From NCBI RefSeq assembly GCF_018704125.1, contig NZ_JAGTIS010000009.1, positions 1 through 64,000 on the forward strand: a stretch of 64,000 nt of DNA, read 5' to 3'. Made by a program: the position numbers and the translations under genes. The notes beneath the pieces were generated by a model. It did no database searches. It was not told the DNA's origin and saw nothing but the letters and a program-made list of their open reading frames with translations. The stretch is from Metapseudomonas boanensis. Lineage in GTDB: Bacteria; Pseudomonadota; Gammaproteobacteria; Pseudomonadales; Pseudomonadaceae. Below, in pieces: positions 17,476-24,665 of this stretch (the first letter of the stretch is position 1; each line of letters opens with the position of its first letter).

Positions 17476-17598
17476 GGCGTCACCGTCAGCCAGGGCCTGG
17501 CGAACCTGCGTGACGACGGTAGCCTCTACGCCCGTGCCGACGCGGCCATGTACCAGGCCAAGCGTGGCGGCAAGAACCAGATCGTGTTGGCGGAGTGA
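17134..17598 (+). pseudogene. Chimeric pseudogene: RBBP9-type hydrolase 5' part fused to a GGDEF-domain 3' end
   Basis: The first ~114 codons copy the intact hydrolase at 19000-19581 (LILPGWQGSPDDHW, AHSLGCVTVAHWAA). Codons 82 and 103, glutamines in the intact copy, are TAG stops. At about 17475 the match ends, and the frame continues without a shift into the C-terminal end of a diguanylate cyclase (GGDEF) domain: GVTVSQGLANL, then 'YARADAAMYQAKRGGKNQ' and a natural stop. The promoter and the 'aaggagg' ribosome-binding site are kept. A functional product is unlikely. The fused tail shows recombination with a GGDEF gene that is not otherwise in the window. Confidence 0.85.
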
Positions 17599-17658
17599 AT
17601 CCGGGCGGGGCGATAGCGCCGGCAATCCCTGGATTCCATCCGGCGCCTGACAACCGCC

Positions 17659-18735
17659 TTACTCGAATTCGAACTTCACCGTGGCCTGGCTCGTGAACTG
17701 ACCGGGCTCGACGTGTTCTTTCGTCTTGATCGGATAGGCCTCCAGATTGAATTCGCCGCTCTGGTCCGCCTGGCTGAAGGTGAGCGGGATGAGGTGGGAC
17801 GGCGAAGGCGCCGCGTTTTCAGCCAGGGGAGGCACGATGCGCCCATCGTTCTTCAGGATGATCGCCAGGTCGTTTCTGTCGTTTACCGCGAGGGCGTTGC
17901 GCTGTTCCAGGTGATGGTTCCCCTCCAGCGTCAGGTTGATGGCGACCGTATCCGAGATGTTCTTGCACTGGACCTTGAAGGTCCGGGAAACCGTGTGCTG
18001 GGGCGACTCACCCGGCGCGGGAAGCTCCCAGGGGGTGAGGTTGCCGAAGTCGATGGTCATGGCCTGCCCGGGCGCCAGCTGGCAACTCTGCGGCACGACG
18101 ACGCTGCCGCTCATCCAGACGTTGACCATCGGCGGCGCACCTGTCGCACTCGTCCCCTCCATGATTGCCATCAGGTCGAATAGCTTGGTCCGCGGGATGA
18201 CCGACTCCCCGATGAAGGGCTTGTCGATAAGTAGGTGCAGGCGGCCTTTGCTGCCTGTGGTGAAATGGACGTCGACCCGCCCGTCGCTTCCACATCCGAA
18301 AGTTCCCGTTTTCAGGTTGCTGAGCGAGTCAAGTGGCATGGGAACGAACTGCAGCCTCTCCCCGTCGATCCAGACTTCGCTCGCAACCTGGATATTCCGG
18401 TTTACCTGGAAGAATTGCCTCTGCTCCCCGTTGACCGCTGCTGTATAGCCTTTTGCAAGGTCGGTCTTCGTCGTGAAGTGGAACTCGGCCGGTATGGTGC
18501 CGCCCGGCTTGCTGCAGCTGCAGCTTCCTGGGTAATTGCGGCCCAGGTTCCATTCGTAGGCGTTGGGCATCACTTTCAGGTGGCTGTTTTCCTCTGGCGA
18601 GTTGAATGTGGCCTTGAATGAGAAGTCGAAGGCCGGTGCGCCGCTATCGGGGCTGCAAACCCCGCCGTGGGCGAGGCCGGGAATGGCCAGGGCGAGCAGG
18701 GCGGGGAGTCGCAGGTATCGGGAATGGATGTTCAT
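17659..18735 (-). CDS. Fimbrial adhesin/pilin-domain protein (orphan)
   Basis: The 358-residue protein has a signal peptide (about residues 1-24, ALLALAIPGLAHG). Its first domain is cysteine-containing (GSCSCSKPGG, TFGCGSDGRV). From about residue 210 the C-terminal half is a fimbrial pilin domain, with VVVPQSCQLAPGQAMTIDFG and the typical end GQFTSQATVKFEFE. The two-domain layout matches tip adhesins of chaperone-usher fimbriae, which need a periplasmic chaperone and an outer-membrane usher. Neither is present nearby. The gene is the only one between the two copies of the direct duplication, on the opposite strand. Receptor specificity cannot be told from the sequence. Confidence 0.7.
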   Translation of the reverse strand: MNIHSRYLRLPALLALAIPGLAHGGVCSPDSGAPAFDFSFKATFNSPEENSHLKVMPNAYEWNLGRNYPGSCSCSKPGGTIPAEFHFTTKTDLAKGYTAAVNGEQRQFFQVNRNIQVASEVWIDGERLQFVPMPLDSLSNLKTGTFGCGSDGRVDVHFTTGSKGRLHLLIDKPFIGESVIPRTKLFDLMAIMEGTSATGAPPMVNVWMSGSVVVPQSCQLAPGQAMTIDFGNLTPWELPAPGESPQHTVSRTFKVQCKNISDTVAINLTLEGNHHLEQRNALAVNDRNDLAIILKNDGRIVPPLAENAAPSPSHLIPLTFSQADQSGEFNLEAYPIKTKEHVEPGQFTSQATVKFEFE

Positions 18736-18907
18736 CGTGTGCCAGGCCGTTCGTGGTCGTTGGGGCCGCGATTATCGGGGCAACATCCGGGCTTTCTTGG
18801 CGCTGGAGAAGGTTTTAGGCGCTTTCCTGCGCAACCTTAGGAAACCCCCTACGAACCACTTCCCGGTGGCGGTGCGAGGCCAAGCGATTCTTATGCGAAT
18901 AAGCTAA

Positions 18908-18939
18908 TAAGGAATAAGTAAATAAATTCTTATTCCTTA
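18908..18939. promoter_or_regulatory. AT-rich dyad overlapping the hydrolase promoter
   Basis: TAAGGAATAAG at 18908-18918 and CTTATTCCTTA at 18929-18939 form a perfect 11-bp inverted repeat with a 10-base spacer (taaataaatt). The right arm covers the -35 element. A degraded form is present in the duplicated upstream region near 17040-17071. A repressor or activator site is likely; the regulator is unknown. Confidence 0.5.
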
Positions 18940-18965
18940 ACAGATATATGGCGAGCGCCTAGACT
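18937..18965 (+). promoter_or_regulatory. Sigma-70-type promoter of the intact hydrolase gene
   Basis: TTAACA at 18937-18942 and TAGACT at 18960-18965 are 17 bases apart, 34 bases upstream of the ATG. Both elements are conserved in the duplicated copy. Confidence 0.55.
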
Positions 18966-18999
18966 GCCCAGCATCGAACTTCAGCAAGGAGGGCTCGCC

Positions 19000-19581
19000 A
19001 TGCGCAGCCAGGCCATTCGCTACCTGATCCTGCCGGGATGGCAGGGCTCTTCCGACGAGCATTGGCAGAGCCACTGGCAACGCACCCTGCCCAATGCCAG
19101 CCGGGTCGAGCAGGCCGATTGGGAGAACCCGGATCGAGACGCCTGGGTTGCAGCGCTGGAACGCGCCATCGATGCCGAACGCACACCGGCCATCCTGATC
19201 GCTCACAGCCTGGGCTGCGTGACCGTCGCCCACTGGGCCGCACAGTCCGGCCCGGATGTGCTGAGCCGCGTGCGTGGCGCGCTGCTGGTGGCGCCGGCGG
19301 ATGTGCAACGCCCCGGTTGTCCGGAGCCGCTCAAGGGCTTCGCGCCCGTACCCCGTGCCCTGCTGCCCTTCCCCAGCCTGCTGGTGGGGTCGGACAACGA
19401 CCATGCCGCCAGCCCTCAGCGGGCGTTGGAAATGGCCCGCGATTGGGGCTCGGAAGCCGCCATCCTCACCGGTGCCGGCCATATCAACGTGAAGTCCGGG
19501 CACCACACCTGGGAGCAGGGTTTCGCCCATCTTTATCGCCTGCAGAGCCGCGTCGAGGAAATTGCCCGCAAACGCGCCTGA
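19000..19581 (+). CDS. RBBP9/YdeN-family alpha/beta hydrolase
   Basis: The 193-residue protein is a small serine hydrolase of the RBBP9/YdeN family. The nucleophile is serine 70 in AHSLGC, the acid is in VGSDNDHAA and the histidine is in GAGHINVKSGHH. The N-terminal LILPGWQGS and HWQSHWQ are family hallmarks. There is no signal peptide, so it is cytoplasmic; the substrate is unknown. 'aaggagg' lies eight bases before the ATG. It has its own promoter with a perfect dyad, and a sigma-54-type regulator gene follows 208 bases later on the same strand. The 5' half is duplicated upstream as a pseudogene. Confidence 0.85.
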   Translation: MRSQAIRYLILPGWQGSSDEHWQSHWQRTLPNASRVEQADWENPDRDAWVAALERAIDAERTPAILIAHSLGCVTVAHWAAQSGPDVLSRVRGALLVAPADVQRPGCPEPLKGFAPVPRALLPFPSLLVGSDNDHAASPQRALEMARDWGSEAAILTGAGHINVKSGHHTWEQGFAHLYRLQSRVEEIARKRA

Positions 19582-19589
19582 GAACCTGC

Positions 19590-19737
19590 CCAGGATCGGC
19601 TGCACGTCGGAATAACTGCGTTGAAAACGGCTTCGGGCTTGCTCATTTACAGCTCGTAAACTCCGCGCCCTCAGCCGTTCTCGCCTTGTTCTTCTCTAGC
19701 TCGCTCGATCCTGAACAGGTTCAGTCTTTTTAATTTT
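19590..19737. repeat. Candidate interspersed repeat with terminator-like end
   Basis: The gap between the hydrolase and regulator genes is non-coding. It contains a small palindrome (TTTAC-agctc-GTAAA near 19649-19663) in a phrase I associate with repeated intergenic sequences in Pseudomonas. The right end has CTGAAC (19711-19716) and GTTCAG (19719-19724) followed by a T-run ('tctttttaattttg'), which could terminate the hydrolase transcript. The repeat assignment is from memory and needs a genome search. Confidence 0.4.
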
Positions 19738-19789
19738 GTGACGCCAGGGCCCGCTGCTTCGCTGCCTGGGCCCGGCGGGAGATTTCGCC

Positions 19790-20710
19790 ATGAGCAAGGA
19801 AACCCCCGGTCAGCCGCTGCTGACCTTCGCCGACGCCGACCGCAGCCCGCTGAGCATTCGTGCCCGGGCGCTGGTCTTTGTCGACCCGCGTTCGCGCCGC
19901 CTGCGCGAGGAAATCGAGCAGCTTGCACCCCGCTCCCTGCCGGTCCTGGTGGAGGGTGAAACCGGCACCGGCAAGGAACTGCTGGCACGGCAGATTCACC
20001 GCGGCAGCGATCGATCCGGATTGTTCGTGGGGGTGAGCTGCAGCGCGATCAGCAAGAACTTTGCCGAAGCCGAGTTGTTCGGGCATGCGGCCGGCGCCTA
20101 TAGCGGCTCTGTCAGCAGCCGCGCCGGTTGGTTCGGCTCCGCTAATGGCGGCACCCTGTACCTGGACGAAATCGGTGACCTGCCGCTGCCCTTACAGGTC
20201 AAGCTGCTGGCCGCGCTGGAGAATCGCGAGGTGACGCGCGTCGGTGCCCAGCAGCCAACGCCGGTCGACGTGCGTCTGGTGGCCGCCACTAGTATCGATC
20301 TGGCCAAGGCAGTGAGCGCCGGCAAGTTCAATGCGCGGCTTTATCAGTACCTGGATGAGGGGCGGGTGGAGCTGCCGCCGCTGCGCGAGCGCCCGGCGGA
20401 TATCCTGCCGTTGGCCGAGTATTTCCTCGGCATTTATGCCCAGCGCCTGGATCTGCCGCTGCCGCTGATCAGCCCGGCGGCCCAGGCGGCCCTGGAGGCC
20501 TACCCCTGGCCGGGCAATACCCGCGAGCTGGAGAACGGCGTGCACTTCGCCCTGCTGGTCAGCGACGGCGACGAGATCCAGCCGCAGCACCTCAACCTGC
20601 CGCCCCTGCCGGGCTATGCACAGCTCGCCGTGCAGTTGCGCAGGCTGGCAGCCAACGATGAGGAGCGCGATCACCTGCGGCAGCTGTTCGCCGAGGTGCT
20701 GGCGGGGTAG
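19790..20710 (+). CDS. Degenerate sigma-54-type AAA+ regulator without DNA-binding domain
   Basis: The 306-residue protein is the central AAA+ domain of a sigma-54 activator with only a short N-terminal extension. Walker A is GETGTGKE (about residues 57-64) and Walker B is GGTLYLDEIGD. The sigma-54 contact loop, normally GAFTGA, reads GAYSGS. Aligned to PspF, the segment before LPPLRER is FNARLYQYLDEGRVE: both arginine-finger positions (FR and DRL in PspF) are N and Y. After the helical subdomain (WPGNTRELENGV) the protein ends without a recognisable Fis-type helix-turn-helix. It could need a partner subunit or act as a modulator; a sequence-specific activator role is doubtful. Confidence 0.75.
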   Translation: MSKETPGQPLLTFADADRSPLSIRARALVFVDPRSRRLREEIEQLAPRSLPVLVEGETGTGKELLARQIHRGSDRSGLFVGVSCSAISKNFAEAELFGHAAGAYSGSVSSRAGWFGSANGGTLYLDEIGDLPLPLQVKLLAALENREVTRVGAQQPTPVDVRLVAATSIDLAKAVSAGKFNARLYQYLDEGRVELPPLRERPADILPLAEYFLGIYAQRLDLPLPLISPAAQAALEAYPWPGNTRELENGVHFALLVSDGDEIQPQHLNLPPLPGYAQLAVQLRRLAANDEERDHLRQLFAEVLAG

Positions 20711-20724
20711 GTGCCGGATTGTGG

Positions 20725-20850
20725 ATGTAGGGTGGACCACGCTTCACCGGTCCACCATTCGAGGTTCGGCAAGGCTCCGACGGTGGATGTGGAAAGCGAC
20801 ATCCTCCCTACGCACTGATGGGTTTCGCTCCGCTCTACCCATCCTACGAA
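20725..20850. repeat. Intergenic palindromic repeat cluster
   Basis: The convergent gap between the sigma-54-type gene and the MFS gene holds TGTAGGGTGGACCACGCTTC, later ACATCCTCCCTACG, and a terminal CTCTACCCATCCTACG. It is a mosaic of the same GTAGG...CCTAC palindrome family seen at 16925-16996. No gene is visible. Confidence 0.6.
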
Positions 20851-20863
20851 GGGTGCCTTCGGT

Positions 20864-22054
20864 TCAGTGAAGCTGCCCGGTGGCCTTGAGGTGATCCTTC
20901 ACCGCGCGCAGGCGCGGCAGCGGCAGGCAGACGAGGATGCTCAGGACCAGTACGCCCGCGCCCATCAGCGGCAGGTTGGCCAGGCCCATGTTGGTACTCA
21001 GCCACAGGCCGCCGACGAAGGCGCCGCTGGCGTTGCCCAGGTTGAACGCGGCGTGGCTCAACGTGGCGGCGAGGCTTGCCGATTCGCCGGCCTGCTCCAC
21101 CAGCAGCAGTTGCAGGGGCGAGGAGATGGCGAAGCTGGCCACGCCCCAGAGGAACAGGCAGCCCAGCGCCAGGGCTGGAATCTGCGCAAAGACGAACAGC
21201 CCCAGCAGGCACAGCGTGCTCACGCCGAAGGCCAGCGGCAGCGAGTAGCGGAAGCCCTTGTCGGCCAGGCGCCCACCCAACAGGTTGCCCACGGTCAGGC
21301 CGATGCCGAACAGCAGCAGGGCGAAGTTGGCGTGCTCCGGGCTGAAGCCGGAGACATCGCGCAGCAGTGGGCTGATGTAGGTGAACACGCCGAACAGTGC
21401 CACCGACGACAGGCTGCAGACGAACAGCGCGTGTAGCACCGGACGCCGCAGGATGCCGTCCCAGGCGCCGGCTGCGTTGGCTTGCGGTTTCGGCGTGGCG
21501 GGCAGCCAGAGGGCCTGGGCGAGCAGGGTGAGGAAGCCGAGCGCTGCCACCACCATGAAGGTCACCCGCCAACTGGTGGCCTGGCCGAGCCAGGCGCCTG
21601 CTGGTACGCCGAGGACGTTGGCGATGGTCAGGCCACTGAGCACCAGGGCCATGGCCGAGGCGCGTCGATGCGGCGGTGCCAGCTCGGCGGCGAGCAGGGT
21701 GGCGCAGCCGAAGAAGCCGGCATGGCTGAAGGCGGTGAACATGCGCATCGCCAGCAGCCATTCGTAGTTTGGCGCCAGGGCGCAGCCGAGGTTGCCCAGG
21801 GCGTAGGCGCCCATCAGCCAGAGCAGGGCCTTGCGCCGGGGCAGGCGGCCGAGCAGCGGACCCAGCAGCGGCGCGCCGATCACCACGCCCATGGCGTACG
21901 CACTGACCAGCAGGCCCGCGTCGGACAGGCTCACCTGGAGGTCTTTGGCGACCTCGGGCAGCAGACCCATGATGATGAATTCGCTGCTGCCGACGACGAA
22001 GCCGCCCAGGGCAAGGGCCAGCAACGGCAGGGAGAGGAGGGTGCTCGGGTTCAT
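20864..22054 (-). CDS. MFS transporter, DHA1 family (AraJ/YdhP-like)
   Basis: The 396-residue protein has twelve hydrophobic segments. The loop between helices 2 and 3 reads GPLLGRLPRRKALL, a form of the major facilitator signature. The N-terminal GGFVVGSSEFIIMGLLPEVA is typical of AraJ/YdhP-type drug:proton antiporters of the DHA1 family, which expel drugs or sugars through the inner membrane. The substrate cannot be predicted. It stands alone, with repeats on both sides. Confidence 0.85.
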   Translation of the reverse strand: MNPSTLLSLPLLALALGGFVVGSSEFIIMGLLPEVAKDLQVSLSDAGLLVSAYAMGVVIGAPLLGPLLGRLPRRKALLWLMGAYALGNLGCALAPNYEWLLAMRMFTAFSHAGFFGCATLLAAELAPPHRRASAMALVLSGLTIANVLGVPAGAWLGQATSWRVTFMVVAALGFLTLLAQALWLPATPKPQANAAGAWDGILRRPVLHALFVCSLSSVALFGVFTYISPLLRDVSGFSPEHANFALLLFGIGLTVGNLLGGRLADKGFRYSLPLAFGVSTLCLLGLFVFAQIPALALGCLFLWGVASFAISSPLQLLLVEQAGESASLAATLSHAAFNLGNASGAFVGGLWLSTNMGLANLPLMGAGVLVLSILVCLPLPRLRAVKDHLKATGQLH

Positions 22055-22225
22055 GCGGGTTCCGGTGGCGGGGCGGTATTGCGAGGGGCGCGGATTCTAC
22101 GCGCATTTCCTTGCAGGGGGCTTACCGAGTAGGCCGCCGGTGGGGACAGGCACTGTTGTGGGGGCGAAATCATTGGCTCTGTTGGCGTTAGCTGTTGCTA
22201 GCCATCAACGGTCGGGCTGAGAGCC

Positions 22226-22298
22226 CTGTAGGAGCGAGGGGGACGCCGAGTTCTTGCTTGCGAAATGAGCCCGTTCGCCAGCAAGCTGGCTCCTACAA
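22226..22298. repeat. REP-type palindromic repeat pair
   Basis: CTGTAGGAGCGAGG at 22226 and TTCGCCAGCAAGCTGGCTCC at 22274-22293 form the two facing halves of a REP doublet. It lies in the 287-base gap between tcyN (which ends here) and the MFS gene promoter region. No gene is seen in that gap. Confidence 0.65.
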
Positions 22299-22341
22299 GG
22301 GAGCCAGCCAGTGACAACACTTGACTGGGATAAGGCGAGAA

Positions 22342-23088
22342 TCAGTTACCCAGGAACTTGCTCAGGAACTGCCGCGTACGCTCTTCCTTCGGCGCGCTGA
22401 ACAGCGCCTTGGCATCGCCTTGTTCGACGATCACGCCCTTGTCGATGAAAATTGCACGGTTGGCCACGTCGCGGGCGAAGCTCATTTCGTGGGTGACGAT
22501 GACCATGGTGCGATTTTCTTCGGCCAGGCCGCGGATGGTGGCGAGCACTTCGCCTACCAGTTCCGGGTCCAGCGCCGAGGTGGGCTCGTCGAAGAGGATC
22601 ACGTCAGGCTCCATGGCCAGCGCGCGGGCGATGGCCACGCGTTGTTGCTGGCCACCGGATAGGCGCTTGGGATAGGCATCTTCCTTGCCCGCCAGGCCGA
22701 CCTTGGCCAGCAGCGCGCGGGCCCGCTCGATGGCGCGCTCGCGGGGCTCCTTCTTCACCACCACCGGGCCCTCGATGACGTTCTCCAGCGCAGTGCGATG
22801 GGGGAAGAGGTTGAAGTTCTGGAACACGAAGCCGACGTGCTGGCGCAGTTTGCGGATCAGGCCTTGCTGATGCTTGAGCGGCTGGCTGGCATCGATCTCG
22901 ATCTGGCCGACCTGGATGCGGCCGCCGCTGGGTTCTTCCAGCAGGTTGAGGCAGCGCAGCAGGGTGGTCTTGCCCGAGCCGCTGGGGCCGATGATGGCGA
23001 CCACTTCGCCAGGAGCGATATCCAGGTCGATGCCCTTGAGCACGGCCTGGCCCTTGAAGGATTTGGTGAGGTTGCGGACGGTGATCAT
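22342..23088 (-). CDS. tcyN: Cystine ABC transporter ATP-binding protein
   Basis: The 248-residue protein is the ATPase of a polar amino-acid importer. Walker A is GPSGSGKT (residues 34-41), the signature is RLSGGQQQR and Walker B is VILFDEPTSALD. Gene context (cystine-type binding protein, permease, D-cysteine desulfhydrase) supports TcyN, which drives cystine uptake. ATG 23088 overlaps the stop of the permease gene by one base. It is the last gene of the operon. Confidence 0.87.
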   Translation of the reverse strand: MITVRNLTKSFKGQAVLKGIDLDIAPGEVVAIIGPSGSGKTTLLRCLNLLEEPSGGRIQVGQIEIDASQPLKHQQGLIRKLRQHVGFVFQNFNLFPHRTALENVIEGPVVVKKEPRERAIERARALLAKVGLAGKEDAYPKRLSGGQQQRVAIARALAMEPDVILFDEPTSALDPELVGEVLATIRGLAEENRTMVIVTHEMSFARDVANRAIFIDKGVIVEQGDAKALFSAPKEERTRQFLSKFLGN

Positions 23089-23756
23089 CAGCTGTCCTGC
23101 TCATGCTGGTTGACCCGCGCCTCGAGGCGACCCTGGAAGTGCGACAGCACGGTGGCCAGCACCCAGTAGATCAGCGCGGCGGCCAGGTACATGGTGAAGA
23201 TCTCGAAGGTGCGCGCAGTAATCAGCTGCGCCTGGCGGAACAGTTCCGGCACCTGGATGGTGGCGGCCAGGGCGGTGTCCTTGACCAGCGAGATGAAACT
23301 GTTGCCGAGCGGCGGCAGAGCGGTGCGCGCGGCCTGAGGGAGGATGGCGCGATACAGCGTCTGGGTGCGGCTCATGCCGATGCTGGCGGCGGCTTCCCAT
23401 TGGCCCCGGTCGATCGAAGCGATGGCAGCGCGAAGGATTTCCGAGGTGTAGGCGGCCATGTTCAGCGAGAAGCCGATCAGCGCGGCGGGCAGGGGTTCGA
23501 GCTGGATGCCCAGTTGCGGCAGACCGTAATAGATCATGAACAGCTGGACCAGCAACGGCGTTCCGCGGAAGAACGACACGTAGATGCGTGACAGCCACCG
23601 CAGCGCAGTGAAGCCGTAGAGGCGCATCAACGCCAGAACGAAGCCGAGCAGCAGGCCGAAGAACATGCCGCCCAGGCTCAGTACCACCGTAAAAACCGCG
23701 CCCTTCAACAGGAAGGGCGCGGAATCCAGCGCAAGTTGCAGGCTGGTTTCGATCAT
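23088..23756 (-). CDS. tcyL: Cystine ABC transporter permease
   Basis: The 222-residue inner-membrane protein is a His/Glu/Gln/Arg/opine-type permease. It has about five helices and the conserved EAA loop 'QWEAAASIGMSRTQTLYRAI' followed by PQAARTALPPLGN. ATG 23756 overlaps the stop of tcyJ (ATGA). The long in-frame extension upstream is out-of-frame tcyJ and is not used. Confidence 0.87.
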   Translation of the reverse strand: MIETSLQLALDSAPFLLKGAVFTVVLSLGGMFFGLLLGFVLALMRLYGFTALRWLSRIYVSFFRGTPLLVQLFMIYYGLPQLGIQLEPLPAALIGFSLNMAAYTSEILRAAIASIDRGQWEAAASIGMSRTQTLYRAILPQAARTALPPLGNSFISLVKDTALAATIQVPELFRQAQLITARTFEIFTMYLAAALIYWVLATVLSHFQGRLEARVNQHEQDS

Positions 23757-24550
23757 TGGGTCACGTCGGCCTTGAACCATTTCTCGGAAAGTTGCTTGAG
23801 GGTGCCGTCGGCCTTCAGCTTGGCGATGGCCGTGTCGATGGCAGTGAGCAGTTCCGGATTGCCCTTGCGCAGCGCAATGCCGGCTTCCTGGCGGGAGAAG
23901 GGCTCGCCGGTGACGGCCAGGCGGCCACCCGTCTTCTCGACCATCTCGAAGGCGGCCAGGCGGTCCACCAGAATGGCGTCGATACGGCCCACGTTGAGGT
24001 CCTGGAACTTGGTGGGGTCGTCGTCGTAGGTACGGATGTCGGCCTGCGGGACGTTGTCCTTCAGCCACTGTTCGTAGTTGGTACCCAGGCCGACGCCGAC
24101 CTTCTTGCCAGCCAGGTCGGCGGCGGACTTGATGCCGCCCTCGTCACCCTTGCGCACCAGCGCCTGGATGCCGGAAACGGTGTAGGGGGTGGAGAAGTCG
24201 TACTTCTTCTTGCGCTCGTCGGAGATGGTCACCTGGTTGATCACCACGTCCAGGCGCTTGGATTCCAGGGCCGCGAGGATGCCGTCCCACTTGGTGGGCT
24301 GGAACTCGGCCTTCACGCCCAGCTCCTTGGCCAGGGCCTCGGCCAGTTCGACTTCGAAGCCGGTCAGCTTGCCGTTCTCGTCCTGGTAGTTGAAGGGTGG
24401 GTAGGTGCCTTCGAGGCCGACCTTGATGGCGCCTTTCTGCTGGATGTCTTGCAGCAGATCGGCGGCGGCGCTGTGGCCGACGAAACCGGCGCCGAGCACC
24501 AGGCTCAGGCTGCCGAGGATGAAGTGGCGACGCAGGGTTGCGAATGTCAT
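23753..24550 (-). CDS. tcyJ: Cystine-binding periplasmic protein
   Basis: The 265-residue protein has a signal peptide (about residues 1-29, ending VGHSAAA). The mature protein is a type II periplasmic binding domain: GAIKVGLEGTYPPFNYQDE, then LVRKGDE and RIDAILVDRLAAFEM. It closely resembles FliY/TcyJ, which binds L-cystine for the TcyLN importer. It is the first gene of tcyJLN and lies 115 bases downstream of dcyD on the same strand. Confidence 0.87.
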   Translation of the reverse strand: MTFATLRRHFILGSLSLVLGAGFVGHSAAADLLQDIQQKGAIKVGLEGTYPPFNYQDENGKLTGFEVELAEALAKELGVKAEFQPTKWDGILAALESKRLDVVINQVTISDERKKKYDFSTPYTVSGIQALVRKGDEGGIKSAADLAGKKVGVGLGTNYEQWLKDNVPQADIRTYDDDPTKFQDLNVGRIDAILVDRLAAFEMVEKTGGRLAVTGEPFSRQEAGIALRKGNPELLTAIDTAIAKLKADGTLKQLSEKWFKADVTQ

Positions 24551-24599
24551 TGGGACCTCACTGGGCAGATGGCTGAAAGTGCGGCAACTCTAGGGAGTT

Positions 24600-24652
24600 C
24601 TTTATATGCAATAAAATAATAAAAAATTATCTATTGCTTATCAAATTGCATA
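24600..24652. promoter_or_regulatory. AT-rich promoter/operator region of tcyJLN
   Basis: The 115-base gap between dcyD and tcyJ has an AT-rich core with inverted copies of TATGCAAT (24605-24612) and ATTGCATA (24645-24652), and an extra ATTGC at 24633. In the expected physiology a cysteine regulator such as CysB would bind here, but I do not see a diagnostic site. Regulatory use is inferred. Confidence 0.35.
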
Positions 24653-24665
24653 AGAGGCTGATCCG

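Larger units (their letters stand above)
18897..19341. repeat. Direct duplication, copy 2 (promoter and 5' half of the intact hydrolase)
   Basis: This is the intact counterpart of 17030-17475. The spacing between copies is about 1.87 kb. A one-base length difference lies upstream of the start codon, and coding differences are few in the first 80 codons. Confidence 0.85.

Noticed and set aside
19711-19737. Strong intrinsic terminator between the hydrolase and the sigma-54-type gene
   Set aside because: The symmetric stem would leave only a 2-base loop, so the real stem is about 5 bp. I kept it only as part of a low-confidence repeat entry.
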